Shown here: positions 44,519-52,568 of the stretch, in pieces
Numbering within the stretch: position 1 is the stretch's first letter
Layout of the letters: every line of letters begins with the position of its first letter
Assembly (NCBI GenBank): GCA_017625615.1
Contig: JAGAKP010000068.1
Location: forward strand, 1 to 54,022
Length of the DNA stretch: 54,022 bases
Direction of reading: 5' to 3'
DNA from: Clostridia bacterium
GTDB lineage: Bacteria; Bacillota; Clostridia; Oscillospirales; CAG-382
Notes under the pieces: model-generated
Databases searched by the model: none
Told to the model about the DNA's origin: nothing
What the model saw: the letters and a program-made list of their open reading frames with translations, nothing else
Program-made: the position numbers and the translations under genes

Positions 44519-45544
44519 ATGACCGACCTTAAAAGTATGCTTCCCAAGGAGATAGAGGAATATCTCGTTAATATCGGCGAAAAGCCTTTTCGTGCCAAGC
44601 AGATATTCCGCTGGATATCCTCAGGCGAAAGGGAAATAGATAATATGACAGACCTTTCCGTCGCCTTAAGGGAAAAATTAAAAGCGGATTGCTTTATTAC
44701 CGAAGCAAAAATAGTTTCAAAGCTGGTTTCCAAGATCGACGGAACCGTTAAATATCTTTTTGAGCTTGCCGACGGTGAGAAGATAGAAACCGTGTTTATG
44801 CGTTATAAATACGGAAATACTGTGTGCGTATCCACTCAGGCGGGATGCCGTATGGGCTGTACCTTTTGCGCGTCGCCTCTCAACGGCTTCCGCAGAAACC
44901 TTACTCCCGCCGAAATACTTGAGCAGATAATGGCGGCAATGCGGGATACGGGCGAACGTGTAAAGGGCGTGGTGCTTATGGGCATCGGCGAGCCCTTGGA
45001 TAATTACGATAACGTCCTCCGCTTTCTTGAGCTTGTCCACCATCCCGACGGGCTTAATATATCCCACCGTCACATTTCTCTTTCTACCTGCGGTCTCGTC
45101 GATAAAATCGACAGACTTGCCGACGAGCATCTGCAGATAACCCTTTCCGTTTCCCTTCACGCGCCTAACGATGATATCCGCCGCGCAACCATGCCCGTGG
45201 CGAGAAAATATCCTTATGAAACGCTTATCGACGCGTGCAAAAGATATACGGAAAAGACCTCCCGCCGCATTTCCTTTGAATACGCTCTCATTTCGGGCGT
45301 AAACGATTCGGACGAAAATGCGCATCAGCTTGGCAGAACTCTTTCCGGTATGCTGTGCCACGTAAATCTTATCCCCGTTAACGAGGTCAAAGAGAGAGGG
45401 TACAAAAAAAGCACCCGTCAGCAGGTTGCCCGCTTTACCGAGATACTTAATTCATATAAAATAAACACCACCGTCCGCCGTAAGCTTGGCGGAGATATAA
45501 ATGCTTCCTGCGGACAGCTCCGCGCGGAGCACAGAGAGGAGTGA
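44519..45544 (+). CDS. rlmN: Dual-specificity rRNA/tRNA adenine-C2 methyltransferase RlmN
   Basis: Radical SAM enzyme that makes m2A2503 in 23S rRNA and m2A37 in tRNA. 341 residues with the iron-sulphur motif CRMGCTFCAS (CxxxCxxC), MGIGEPLDNYDNVLRFL, SLHAPNDDIRRATMPV, and the second catalytic cysteine near the end (INASCGQLRAEH). RlmN rather than Cfr is supported by the housekeeping context; it is 3 bp after rsmB. Confidence 0.96.
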   Translation: MTDLKSMLPKEIEEYLVNIGEKPFRAKQIFRWISSGEREIDNMTDLSVALREKLKADCFITEAKIVSKLVSKIDGTVKYLFELADGEKIETVFMRYKYGNTVCVSTQAGCRMGCTFCASPLNGFRRNLTPAEILEQIMAAMRDTGERVKGVVLMGIGEPLDNYDNVLRFLELVHHPDGLNISHRHISLSTCGLVDKIDRLADEHLQITLSVSLHAPNDDIRRATMPVARKYPYETLIDACKRYTEKTSRRISFEYALISGVNDSDENAHQLGRTLSGMLCHVNLIPVNEVKERGYKKSTRQQVARFTEILNSYKINTTVRRKLGGDINASCGQLRAEHREE

Positions 45545-45550
45545 TATACC

Positions 45551-46303
45551 TTGCATTGCTGCGGTCATACCGACGTAGGTAAAAAAAGAAAAATAAACGA
45601 AGACTATTTCCTTATCCGCAACGAAAAAGAATATTTTTCCGCTGTGGTATGTGACGGTATGGGCGGTGCTGCAAGCGGAAACGTGGCAAGCCGTCTTGCC
45701 TGCGAGATATATCAGGAAACCTTGGAATCCTCTTTAAAGGGTGTGGACCTTTATTCCATCACCCGTGAGGAAATGGTAAAAATACTCCGTCTTTCCGTGG
45801 TATGCGCCAATAAGGCGGTATACGCAAAGTCACAGACGGATAACAAGTGCTACGGGATGGGAACCACCCTTGTGGCGTTTTTCTCCTGTCCCGCCCTTAA
45901 CGCCGCTGTCAACGTGGGCGACAGCCGACTTTATACGGTAAGCAACCGTATGGCGATACAGATAACCAAGGACCATTCCCTCGTACAGATGCTGGTGGAT
46001 AACGGCGCTCTTACCGAAAAGGAAGCCTTACAGCATCCCAAGAGAAACATTATACTCCGCGCTCTCGGTGTAGAGGATATGGTAGAGCCGGATATGTTTT
46101 TCAATATTGAATTCGATTATATTCTGCTTTGTACTGACGGGCTTTCAAACTTCGTTTCCCGCCGCGATATGGAGGATATAATATATATGCAGTCCCGCTG
46201 GCGCACCATTACCGATGAAAAGCGGGTAAAAATGCTTGTTGATCTTGCAAACAAAAAAGGCGGTACGGATAATATCACCGCCGTGCTCATCGGAAAGGAG
46301 TAA
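45551..46303 (+). CDS. prpC: PP2C-type Ser/Thr protein phosphatase (PrpC/Stp family)
   Basis: Metal-dependent phosphatase of 250 residues: TDVGKKRKINEDYFLI (first metal-binding acidic residue), VVCDGMGGAASGNVAS (DGMGG signature), NVGDSRLY, LLCTDGLSNFV and KGGTDNITAVLIG. TTG start with GAGGAG about 9 bases upstream. Four bases later comes the PASTA kinase that it is expected to antagonise. Confidence 0.96.
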   Translation: MHCCGHTDVGKKRKINEDYFLIRNEKEYFSAVVCDGMGGAASGNVASRLACEIYQETLESSLKGVDLYSITREEMVKILRLSVVCANKAVYAKSQTDNKCYGMGTTLVAFFSCPALNAAVNVGDSRLYTVSNRMAIQITKDHSLVQMLVDNGALTEKEALQHPKRNIILRALGVEDMVEPDMFFNIEFDYILLCTDGLSNFVSRRDMEDIIYMQSRWRTITDEKRVKMLVDLANKKGGTDNITAVLIGKE

Positions 46304-46307
46304 GCTG

Positions 46308-48383
46308 ATGAACAATAAATATCAAAGCTTTGTAGGCAAAGTCCTTGACGGCAGATATAAAATACTTGAGCTTTTGGGCGTAGGCGGAATGGCGTTCGTC
46401 CTGAAGGCAGAGGATCTGCTTATGGACCGTACAGTTGCCATAAAGATACTCAACGACGAATACAACGGCGATAAGCAGGCGGAATCCCGGTTTATAAACG
46501 AATCCAAGGCTGTTGCCATGCTTTCCCATAAAAATCTCGTAAGCATATACGACGTTGCCATTTATCCCGATATGAAGTATATCGTTATGGAATATCTTGA
46601 CGATATCACCTTAAAGGAATATCTGGATAAAAAGGGAGTGCTTCCTTGGAAGGAAGCGTGTCTGTACACCATGCAGATACTCCGCGCACTTGAGCACACC
46701 CACAGCAGAGACGTTATTCACAGAGATATAAAGCCTCAGAATATTATTCTGCAAAAGAACGGCGAAATAAAGGTTACGGATTTCGGTATAGCAAAAACTC
46801 CTCACGAGGCGGTGACCTCGGGCAGGGACCGCGCTATCGGAACGGTGTACTATATCAGCCCCGAGCAGGCTTCCAGCAAGGAGACCACCTTTGCCTCCGA
46901 CCTGTATTCCGTAGGTATTATGCTTTACGAAATGGTTACGGGAGTTTTACCCTTTACTGCGGAAAACCTGCTTGAGATCGCTATGATGCAGATAAACGAC
47001 GAGCCCGGAAACCCCTGCGATATCACCCCCGATCTTCCCTTCGGTGTTGCGCAGATAATCCGCAAGGCTATGGAAAAGAATCCCTCAAACCGTTTCTCCT
47101 CCGCTCACAGTATGATCAAGGCTATAGATATGGTGCTTCGCAACCCTGCGGTCACCTTTGCTATGGGCAACGATTACCCTGCAGGCGAGGCTCTGCCTTA
47201 TAACGTAGTTCCCATCGATTCCATCGCAACCTCCGAAATAGACAGCTACGCCGACGAAAACGGAGCGAAGCCTCCCGTTGGCGGTGCGGGCAAAAAGCGT
47301 TACGTTAAAAAGCGCAAAAAGAAAAAGCGCTCCGTACGTGAAAGCCGTTCACTGCTTCCCGTCGTTGCGGCAATAGCACTTTCCTTCCTTTTGGTTTGCG
47401 CCTTCTGCGGCGGATACTACGCCGTTTACGCCCTCAAGCTTACCACCGGACCCGCTACGGGCAACGAGGTGGTGGTTCCCAAGCTGGTGGGACAGATTTG
47501 GTCGGAAGCCCTTTCCGAAAAGCTGGTTAACGGCACCTACGACAGCACGGGCGTAAAGTTCAAGGTGCTTGATATTATCGAGGTGTATAAATCAGGCTAC
47601 AAGGACGGCGAGATAATCGAGCAAAACCCCGTAGCGTACCATATCGGTAAGCTTCCCGACGGACAGATCTTCTTCGAGATCGACTCCATAAAAATAAACG
47701 TTGTGCCCGATGACGTTTCCGTGCCTTACATCCGCGGCTACACCTATAAGGAGGCGGAAATAAGACTTAAGGAAATGGGCTTTAAGGTGGAAAAGGAAGT
47801 AGTCTACGACGAATACGGATTTTCCAATCAGGTCGTCCGTACCGAGCCCGAATTCGGCGCACTTGTAAGTGCGGGCAGTACCGTAAAGGTATTCGTTTCT
47901 ATGGGTAAGGACGTTACCACAGCCTTTGCCGTGCCTAACCTTAAGGGAATGACTCTTATCGAAGCACAGACCGCTCTTGAGCGTGCAAACCTCACCCTCG
48001 GCGAGGTCACCTATGAATACGACGGTGAGTTTACCAACGAGGTAATCAAGCAGAGCATAAAGGCAGGCAGAGAGGGACTTGATCCCTTCACGGAAATAGA
48101 TATTGTAATTTCCGGCGCCTCCAACGGACAGGAATATATCAAGGGCGATATGCCCGATCTGTTTGGGCTCTCTATCGAAGAAGCCGAGGATTTTCTTATT
48201 GCAATAGGACTTGTTCCCAACAGAATAACCGAAATTTATTCCGATGAATACGAGCCCGGCACAGTCTGCGGACAGAGCATCGAATACCGTCTCCCCGTTA
48301 ACGAGGGCGACAAGGTAGACCTTATCGTCTGCGTGGGTCCCGAGGACGGCGTGACGGAGGATACCTCCGATACGGAGGAATAA
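46308..48383 (+). CDS. prkC: PASTA-domain Ser/Thr protein kinase (PrkC/StkP/IreK family)
   Basis: About 691 residues. Cytoplasmic kinase domain (about 12-275: LLGVGGMAFVLKAEDL, catalytic HRDIKPQN with Asp140, DFGIAKTPHEAV, GTVYYISPEQAS). A basic juxtamembrane stretch (KKRYVKKRKKKKRSVRESRS) leads to one membrane helix (about 350-373) and an extracellular tail of roughly four PASTA repeats (from about 388 to 680), the first one divergent. The acidic end is EDTSDTEE. Such kinases sense muropeptides or lipid II and control wall synthesis. The start at 46308 has AAAGGAG 7 bases before it; an open frame reaches back to 46236 but overlaps the phosphatase gene. Confidence 0.96.
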   Translation: MNNKYQSFVGKVLDGRYKILELLGVGGMAFVLKAEDLLMDRTVAIKILNDEYNGDKQAESRFINESKAVAMLSHKNLVSIYDVAIYPDMKYIVMEYLDDITLKEYLDKKGVLPWKEACLYTMQILRALEHTHSRDVIHRDIKPQNIILQKNGEIKVTDFGIAKTPHEAVTSGRDRAIGTVYYISPEQASSKETTFASDLYSVGIMLYEMVTGVLPFTAENLLEIAMMQINDEPGNPCDITPDLPFGVAQIIRKAMEKNPSNRFSSAHSMIKAIDMVLRNPAVTFAMGNDYPAGEALPYNVVPIDSIATSEIDSYADENGAKPPVGGAGKKRYVKKRKKKKRSVRESRSLLPVVAAIALSFLLVCAFCGGYYAVYALKLTTGPATGNEVVVPKLVGQIWSEALSEKLVNGTYDSTGVKFKVLDIIEVYKSGYKDGEIIEQNPVAYHIGKLPDGQIFFEIDSIKINVVPDDVSVPYIRGYTYKEAEIRLKEMGFKVEKEVVYDEYGFSNQVVRTEPEFGALVSAGSTVKVFVSMGKDVTTAFAVPNLKGMTLIEAQTALERANLTLGEVTYEYDGEFTNEVIKQSIKAGREGLDPFTEIDIVISGASNGQEYIKGDMPDLFGLSIEEAEDFLIAIGLVPNRITEIYSDEYEPGTVCGQSIEYRLPVNEGDKVDLIVCVGPEDGVTEDTSDTEE

Positions 48384-48386
48384 TTC

Positions 48387-49259
48387 GTGCCGAAGGGAAT
48401 ATTACTCAAGGGTCAAAAAGGTCTTTACGCTGTGTATGACGGCGAAAAAGAAATACAGTGCCGCGCGGGAAGCAGATTGCGTAAAGGCGATATGCGTCTT
48501 TCTCCCGGCGACGAGGTGGAGTACACCTTGAACGCCGACGGCACTGGATTTATTACCGAAATATTGCCGCGGAGGAACGCTTTCGTCCGTCCTCCCGTGG
48601 CGAACATAGACGCTTTCGTCATCGTCACCGCTGCCGCTTCGCCGGATCCCGATATTTTTTATCTGGATTCCCTTTGCACCATTGCAACCCTTGCAGGTGC
48701 GGAGGTAATGCTGGTGATAAACAAGACGGATATCGCTTCCCCCGAATATCTTAAGTCCATATACGAAAAAACACCCGTAAAGGTGTTTTGCGTGCAGGCG
48801 GTAAACGGTGTTGGAACAGAGCCTTTGCGTCAGGCTTTAAAGGGAAAGACCGCAGTGTTTGCAGGTCCCTCCGGCGCAGGCAAATCAAGCCTGCTGAATG
48901 CATTGTGTCCCACCCTTTCCGCGCAGGTGGGGGATCTTTCCCAAAGGCTTATGCGCGGTAAAAACACAACCCGAGTGTCCGAGCTTTTTATGCTTGACGG
49001 CGATATCCGCCTTGCAGATACTCCGGGATTTACTATGTTGGATTTCGCCGCTTGCGGCGTTACCGATCACAAAACGGTCATAGATGCTTTCCCCGAAATG
49101 CTCCCCTTTACGGAGAATTGCCGTTGGCGCGATTGCGCTCACACGGTTGAGGAGGGCTGTGCCGTTATACAAGCGGTAAAGGACGGAAAAGTGCCTGTCT
49201 CCCGTCACGAAAGCTTTGTCCGTATATATACCGAGGTCAAACAAAATACTACTTATTAG
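48387..49259 (+). CDS. rsgA: Ribosome small subunit-dependent GTPase A (RsgA/YjeQ)
   Basis: Circularly permuted GTPase that checks late 30S assembly. 290 residues: N-terminal OB fold (about 1-65), GTPase motifs in permuted order (G4 NKTD, then P-loop GPSGAGKSSLLNAL at about 158-171, then DTPGF), and a C-terminal zinc finger CRWRDCAHTVEEGCAV. GTG start 4 bases after the kinase stop. The rpe and thiN genes that often follow rsgA in Firmicutes are absent. Confidence 0.96.
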   Translation: MPKGILLKGQKGLYAVYDGEKEIQCRAGSRLRKGDMRLSPGDEVEYTLNADGTGFITEILPRRNAFVRPPVANIDAFVIVTAAASPDPDIFYLDSLCTIATLAGAEVMLVINKTDIASPEYLKSIYEKTPVKVFCVQAVNGVGTEPLRQALKGKTAVFAGPSGAGKSSLLNALCPTLSAQVGDLSQRLMRGKNTTRVSELFMLDGDIRLADTPGFTMLDFAACGVTDHKTVIDAFPEMLPFTENCRWRDCAHTVEEGCAVIQAVKDGKVPVSRHESFVRIYTEVKQNTTY

Positions 49260-49270
49260 GGGTGTATAAA

Positions 49271-49939
49271 ATGTTTATTGGTTTTATCAACCTGGCTAAC
49301 GTAATAACACTTGGCGGATTATGCTCTTCCGCTCTTGCAGTATTCTGCGCGGCAAACCACGATTATTGTCTTGCGCTTACCTTCTTCCTCCTTGCGGGAA
49401 TTTGCGATATGACGGACGGCACCGCCGCAAGACGCAGTAAGGGCAGAAGCGACCGTGCCAAGGTCTACGGCATCCAGCTGGACAGCCTTTGCGATATGGT
49501 CAGCTTCGGCGTAACGCCTTGTATGATCGCGTGGTTTTTGGGCTACGATTCATTTATTGATATTATCGTATATATGCTTTTCCTAATAGCGTCCGCTACA
49601 CGACTTGCATATTTCAATACCCTTACCATGGAAAAGGCAGACCTTTCCTCAAAATCCTTTGTAGGTATGCCCATACCCTTTTCCTGCTTCTCCACGGCAG
49701 TGCTTATGATGATGCTGTCCTTCGGACTTGCACCTGCGGGAATGGCGTGGGCGTTCAGAGTGGTTTATCTGCTTGTGGCAATGCTGTACGTTCTCCGTAT
49801 AAAGATACCCAAGCCTCCCCTTAAGATAGCCATAATCTTCGGTGCGCTTATCGCGGTGATCTACGTGCTGACAATGCTTCGCTGGGGAGGAAACTCCGTT
49901 ACCGAAGGTATCGAAAACTACATCAAGCTCAAATCATAA
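49271..49939 (+). CDS. pssA: CDP-alcohol phosphatidyltransferase, probable phosphatidylserine synthase
   Basis: Membrane enzyme of about 222 residues that likely makes phosphatidylserine from CDP-diacylglycerol and serine. The CDP-alcohol motif appears as DMTDGTAARRSKGRSDRAKV then YGIQLDSLCDMVSFGV, giving DGxxAR...G...D...D, followed by four or five hydrophobic helices. FINLANVITLGGLC at the N terminus and MVSFGVTPC favour serine over glycerol-phosphate as acceptor. Start: ATG 49271 with AGGGG 8 bases upstream, rather than the GTG at 49262. No decarboxylase (psd) is adjacent. Confidence 0.9.
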   Translation: MFIGFINLANVITLGGLCSSALAVFCAANHDYCLALTFFLLAGICDMTDGTAARRSKGRSDRAKVYGIQLDSLCDMVSFGVTPCMIAWFLGYDSFIDIIVYMLFLIASATRLAYFNTLTMEKADLSSKSFVGMPIPFSCFSTAVLMMMLSFGLAPAGMAWAFRVVYLLVAMLYVLRIKIPKPPLKIAIIFGALIAVIYVLTMLRWGGNSVTEGIENYIKLKS

Positions 49940-49943
49940 TAAT

Positions 49944-49987
49944 CACCCCGCGAAGCCTTACGGCTTCGTGGGGACCCCGACAACAAG
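49944..49987 (+). repeat. Hairpin repeat family, locus 3 (one unit)
   Basis: CACCCC-hairpin-GGGGACCCCGACAACA, 4 bases after the pssA stop. The stem is 49946-49957 with 49962-49973 (12 bp with one G/T pair, loop TTAC). Its left arm and loop are identical to unit 2 of locus 1, and a CACCCCAACAA follows as in locus 1. Confidence 0.9.
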
Positions 49988-50027
49988 TCACCCCAACAAG
50001 CGGTTTCGCCTATCGGGGTGATTTTTT
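49988..50027 (+). terminator. Rho-independent terminator after pssA
   Basis: TCACCCC (49988-49994) pairs with GGGGTGA (50015-50021); a small inner GCGG/CGC helix can form, and TTTTTT follows. It marks the probable end of the long plus-strand operon and stands just before the stop of the convergent MBL-fold gene. Its outer arm shares the CACCCC motif of the adjacent repeat. Confidence 0.82.
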
Positions 50028-50033
50028 GCTTTG

Positions 50034-50873
50034 TTAAATTATAACTTCCATTCCGTCGTAGGAGGTAAGAAATCCGTCCTTTTCCGCAATGGGAACAAGC
50101 TCGTCGTATATAGCCACGCCGTTGTGGGAAAAATGGTTAACGCAGAACACGGTGCTTTCGTCGGCAATACCCTTTTCCCGCATCATATCTGCGGTTATCT
50201 TGCAGGTGTCAAGTCCCAGATGTCCGCCGAAGGAGGGGAGCGTTACGTAGGTGCAGTCGAGAGAAACGAAATCCGCTCGTATCTTATTGTTCTCAAGGTA
50301 TTCCCATACGTCGTCAAAGAGCATACCCGTATCGTGGAGATACAAAAGGGTTTTGTTTCCTTCCTTTATAATATAACAGCAGGCGTTGTTCTCGTCGTGG
50401 GTGTGGTTTGCACGGACAGGAGTTACCTCGTAATCGCCGAATTTGTAGGTTACGTAGTTTTGCAAAACCATAGGGGTTATGTATTTGCATCTGCGCTCGT
50501 CGGAAAAACGGTGGAAGTAATTATCGTAAGCGTCAATTACCCTTTGAGGACCTGCCAGAATAAGCGTTTTTTCCGTAAGGTTATGGGCGTAATAATCCTC
50601 GTCACGGAAGGCAAGGTCAAGTGGTGCGAAATGGTCGGAGTGGGGATGGGTTATAAGCAAAAACTTGATCGCGCTGTAATCAATATTGTTTTGCAGCATA
50701 TGCATATTTGCATCGGGCGGGAAATCTATTAGCATATCGTCGTTGATAAGAGCCTGCGAACGGGTGCGTATATTTCTGCCCCCGGCCTTTCTCGCTCTGT
50801 CGCAATGGTCGCATCTGCAGAACACCGCAGGCCATCCTTCTGCCGCCGCAGTACCGAGATAACGTAATTTCAT
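50034..50873 (-). CDS. MBL-fold metallo-hydrolase (PhnP-like)
   Basis: About 280 residues of the metallo-beta-lactamase fold: MKLRYLGTAAAEGWPAVFCR, the two-metal signature THPHSDHF (HxHxDH), RANHTHDENNACCYII, LYLHDTGML and a late HFSHNG. The N-terminal CRCDHCDRARKAGGRNIRTR resembles PhnP-type phosphodiesterases, where cysteines can bind an extra zinc. No phosphonate genes are near, so the substrate is unknown. Start: ATG 50873, 7 bases after GGGAGG; an open frame extends to 50900 without support. Monocistronic with its own promoter. Confidence 0.9.
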   Translation of the reverse strand: MKLRYLGTAAAEGWPAVFCRCDHCDRARKAGGRNIRTRSQALINDDMLIDFPPDANMHMLQNNIDYSAIKFLLITHPHSDHFAPLDLAFRDEDYYAHNLTEKTLILAGPQRVIDAYDNYFHRFSDERRCKYITPMVLQNYVTYKFGDYEVTPVRANHTHDENNACCYIIKEGNKTLLYLHDTGMLFDDVWEYLENNKIRADFVSLDCTYVTLPSFGGHLGLDTCKITADMMREKGIADESTVFCVNHFSHNGVAIYDELVPIAEKDGFLTSYDGMEVII

Positions 50874-50898
50874 ATAAAAACCTCCCTGCTTTTTTAAC

Positions 50899-50927
50899 AA
50901 TATACCATAATTATATTAAAAATACAA
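50899..50927 (-). promoter_or_regulatory. SigA-type promoter for the MBL-fold gene
   Basis: Minus strand: TTGTAT (50927-50922), 17-bp spacer, TATATT (50904-50899), with TGG directly upstream of the -10. Confidence 0.68.
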
Positions 50928-50947
50928 TAAAAAAAGCAAAAAAGGTA

Positions 50948-50976
50948 TTGCATTTCACCTTTTTTTATGGTATACT
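50948..50976 (+). promoter_or_regulatory. SigA-type promoter for rpmE
   Basis: TTGCAT at 50948-50953, 17-bp spacer, TATACT at 50971-50976, with TGG directly upstream. It diverges from the MBL-gene promoter; the two -35 boxes are 20 bp apart. No Zur-like palindrome is obvious between them. Confidence 0.78.
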
Positions 50977-51005
50977 TGCTCGGTGAGAAAGTGAGGTATA
51001 ATGAC

Positions 51006-51206
51006 ATGAAGCAGGCTATTCATCCTGAATACAAGGAAACCGTAATCAAATGCGCTTGTGGCGAAGAATATGTTACTAAGTCTACAAAACAGAATTTGAA
51101 GGTTGATATATGCTCTAAGTGCCATCCGTTCTATACCGGCAAGCAGAAGCTTGTTGATAGCGGCGGACGTGTAGATTCCTTTAAGAAGAAGTACAACCTT
51201 AAGTAA
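51006..51206 (+). CDS. rpmE: 50S ribosomal protein L31 (zinc-binding type)
   Basis: 66 residues: [20 protein letters not shown] then [20 protein letters not shown] and a basic end. CxC plus CxxC shows the zinc-containing C+ form of L31. Start: ATG 51006, with GTGAGGT upstream; the ATG at 51001 is out of frame and meets a stop at once. It has its own promoter and terminator. Confidence 0.98.
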   Translation: MKQAIHPEYKETVIKCACGEEYVTKSTKQNLKVDICSKCHPFYTGKQKLVDSGGRVDSFKKKYNLK

Positions 51207-51228
51207 TTTAAAGCATTTTCATTCGCAT

Positions 51229-51257
51229 AAGGACAGCGTATTCCGCTGTCCTTTTTT
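51229..51257 (+). terminator. Rho-independent terminator of rpmE
   Basis: Perfect 10-bp stem AAGGACAGCG (51229-51238) with 51244-51253, 5-base loop and a run of six T residues. hflX begins 32 bp later, leaving no room for a full promoter after it, so hflX may depend on read-through or on a promoter inside rpmE. Confidence 0.95.
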
Positions 51258-51288
51258 ACTTCTTTTTTGTTTAAAGGAGGAAAAGAAA

Positions 51289-52554
51289 ATGGAAAATATT
51301 TTTGATCAAAAAACTGTCACCCGCGCCGTGCTGGTGGCACTCACTCTGGATATGACCGAGGAGCAGGTTCAGGTCTCTCTTGACGAGCTTGAGCGTCTGC
51401 TGGATACCGCAGGCGGTATCGCCGCCGCAAGGGTAGTGCAGTCCAGAGTCAATCCCGATCCCCGCACCTATATCGGTTCGGGCAAGGCGGAGGAGATAGC
51501 GGAGTTTATCAAAGCGCAGGATGAGGAAATTAATCTTGCCGTTTTTGATAACGAACTGTCGCCCTCCCAGATCGCCTCTCTTGAGGATATTTTGGGCGTT
51601 CGTGTAATCGACCGCACAATGCTTATACTTGATATTTTCGCCCTTCACGCCGTCACGGGTGAGGGCAAGCTGCAGGTTGAGATCGCCTGCCTACGCTACA
51701 CCGCGCCACGTCTCGTGGGAAAGGGAAAACAGCTTTCCCGTCTCGGCGGCGGTATCGGTACACGCGGTCCCGGTGAATCCAAGCTGGAAACGGACAGACG
51801 TCATCTTAAAAGACGTATTGCCGCTTTGCAGGAGGAGATCGACGCAGTGGAAAAGGTACGCGCTACCAAGCGCGCCTCCCGTGAAAGATCGGGCATTCCC
51901 ACTGCCGCAATAGTGGGCTATACCAACGCAGGTAAATCCACACTTCTTAATCGGCTTACGGATGCGGGCATTCTTGCAGAGGACAAGCTCTTTGCAACCC
52001 TTGACCCCACCACCCGCCGTCTTTCACTGCCCGACGGAAACGAAATATTGCTTACGGACACCGTCGGATTTATAGATAGACTTCCTACCCACCTCGTAAA
52101 AGCGTTCCGCTCCACCCTGGAGGAACTGAGCTACGCGGATATTATTATCGTACTCACCGATTTTTCCGAATGTGACGAGGAGCGCCGCCGTAAAAACGAC
52201 GTGACAAACAAGCTCATAGACGAGCTTGGCGCAAAGGGCAAGCCTATTTTGCAGGTGTACAACAAGTGCGACGCCGCTGTGGACACCGAATTCGTTCCCA
52301 AGGATGCGGTCTGCATCTCTGCCGCCACCGGCGAGGGTGTGGATGAGCTTCTTGAAAAAATACAAGAGCTTGTAAAAGAGGGAAAGCGTATACTCCGTAT
52401 GCTGTTCCCTTACGATAAACAGTCGGAGGCAGCCTCCGTCCACCGTTATGCAAGGGTAATAACCACGGAATACCTTGATAACGGCGTGCTTATAACTGCA
52501 GAATGCGATGCAAAGGCATCGGGAAAGTTCAAGTGCTATATACAAAACGATTAA
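51289..52554 (+). CDS. hflX: GTPase HflX
   Basis: Ribosome-binding GTPase that splits stalled or heat-damaged ribosomes. 421 residues: N-terminal nucleotide-binding domain (about 1-130, TYIGSGKAEEIAEFI), glycine-rich linker GGGIGTRGPGESKLETDRR, G1 GYTNAGKSTLLNRL (about 210-223), G3 DTVGFIDRLP, G4 NKCD, and a short C-terminal domain. The start has AAAGGAGG at good spacing. The next gene starts 14 bp after its stop, with the ribosome-binding site overlapping the stop. Confidence 0.96.
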   Translation: MENIFDQKTVTRAVLVALTLDMTEEQVQVSLDELERLLDTAGGIAAARVVQSRVNPDPRTYIGSGKAEEIAEFIKAQDEEINLAVFDNELSPSQIASLEDILGVRVIDRTMLILDIFALHAVTGEGKLQVEIACLRYTAPRLVGKGKQLSRLGGGIGTRGPGESKLETDRRHLKRRIAALQEEIDAVEKVRATKRASRERSGIPTAAIVGYTNAGKSTLLNRLTDAGILAEDKLFATLDPTTRRLSLPDGNEILLTDTVGFIDRLPTHLVKAFRSTLEELSYADIIIVLTDFSECDEERRRKNDVTNKLIDELGAKGKPILQVYNKCDAAVDTEFVPKDAVCISAATGEGVDELLEKIQELVKEGKRILRMLFPYDKQSEAASVHRYARVITTEYLDNGVLITAECDAKASGKFKCYIQND

Positions 52555-52568
52555 GGAGATAAGCGGTT

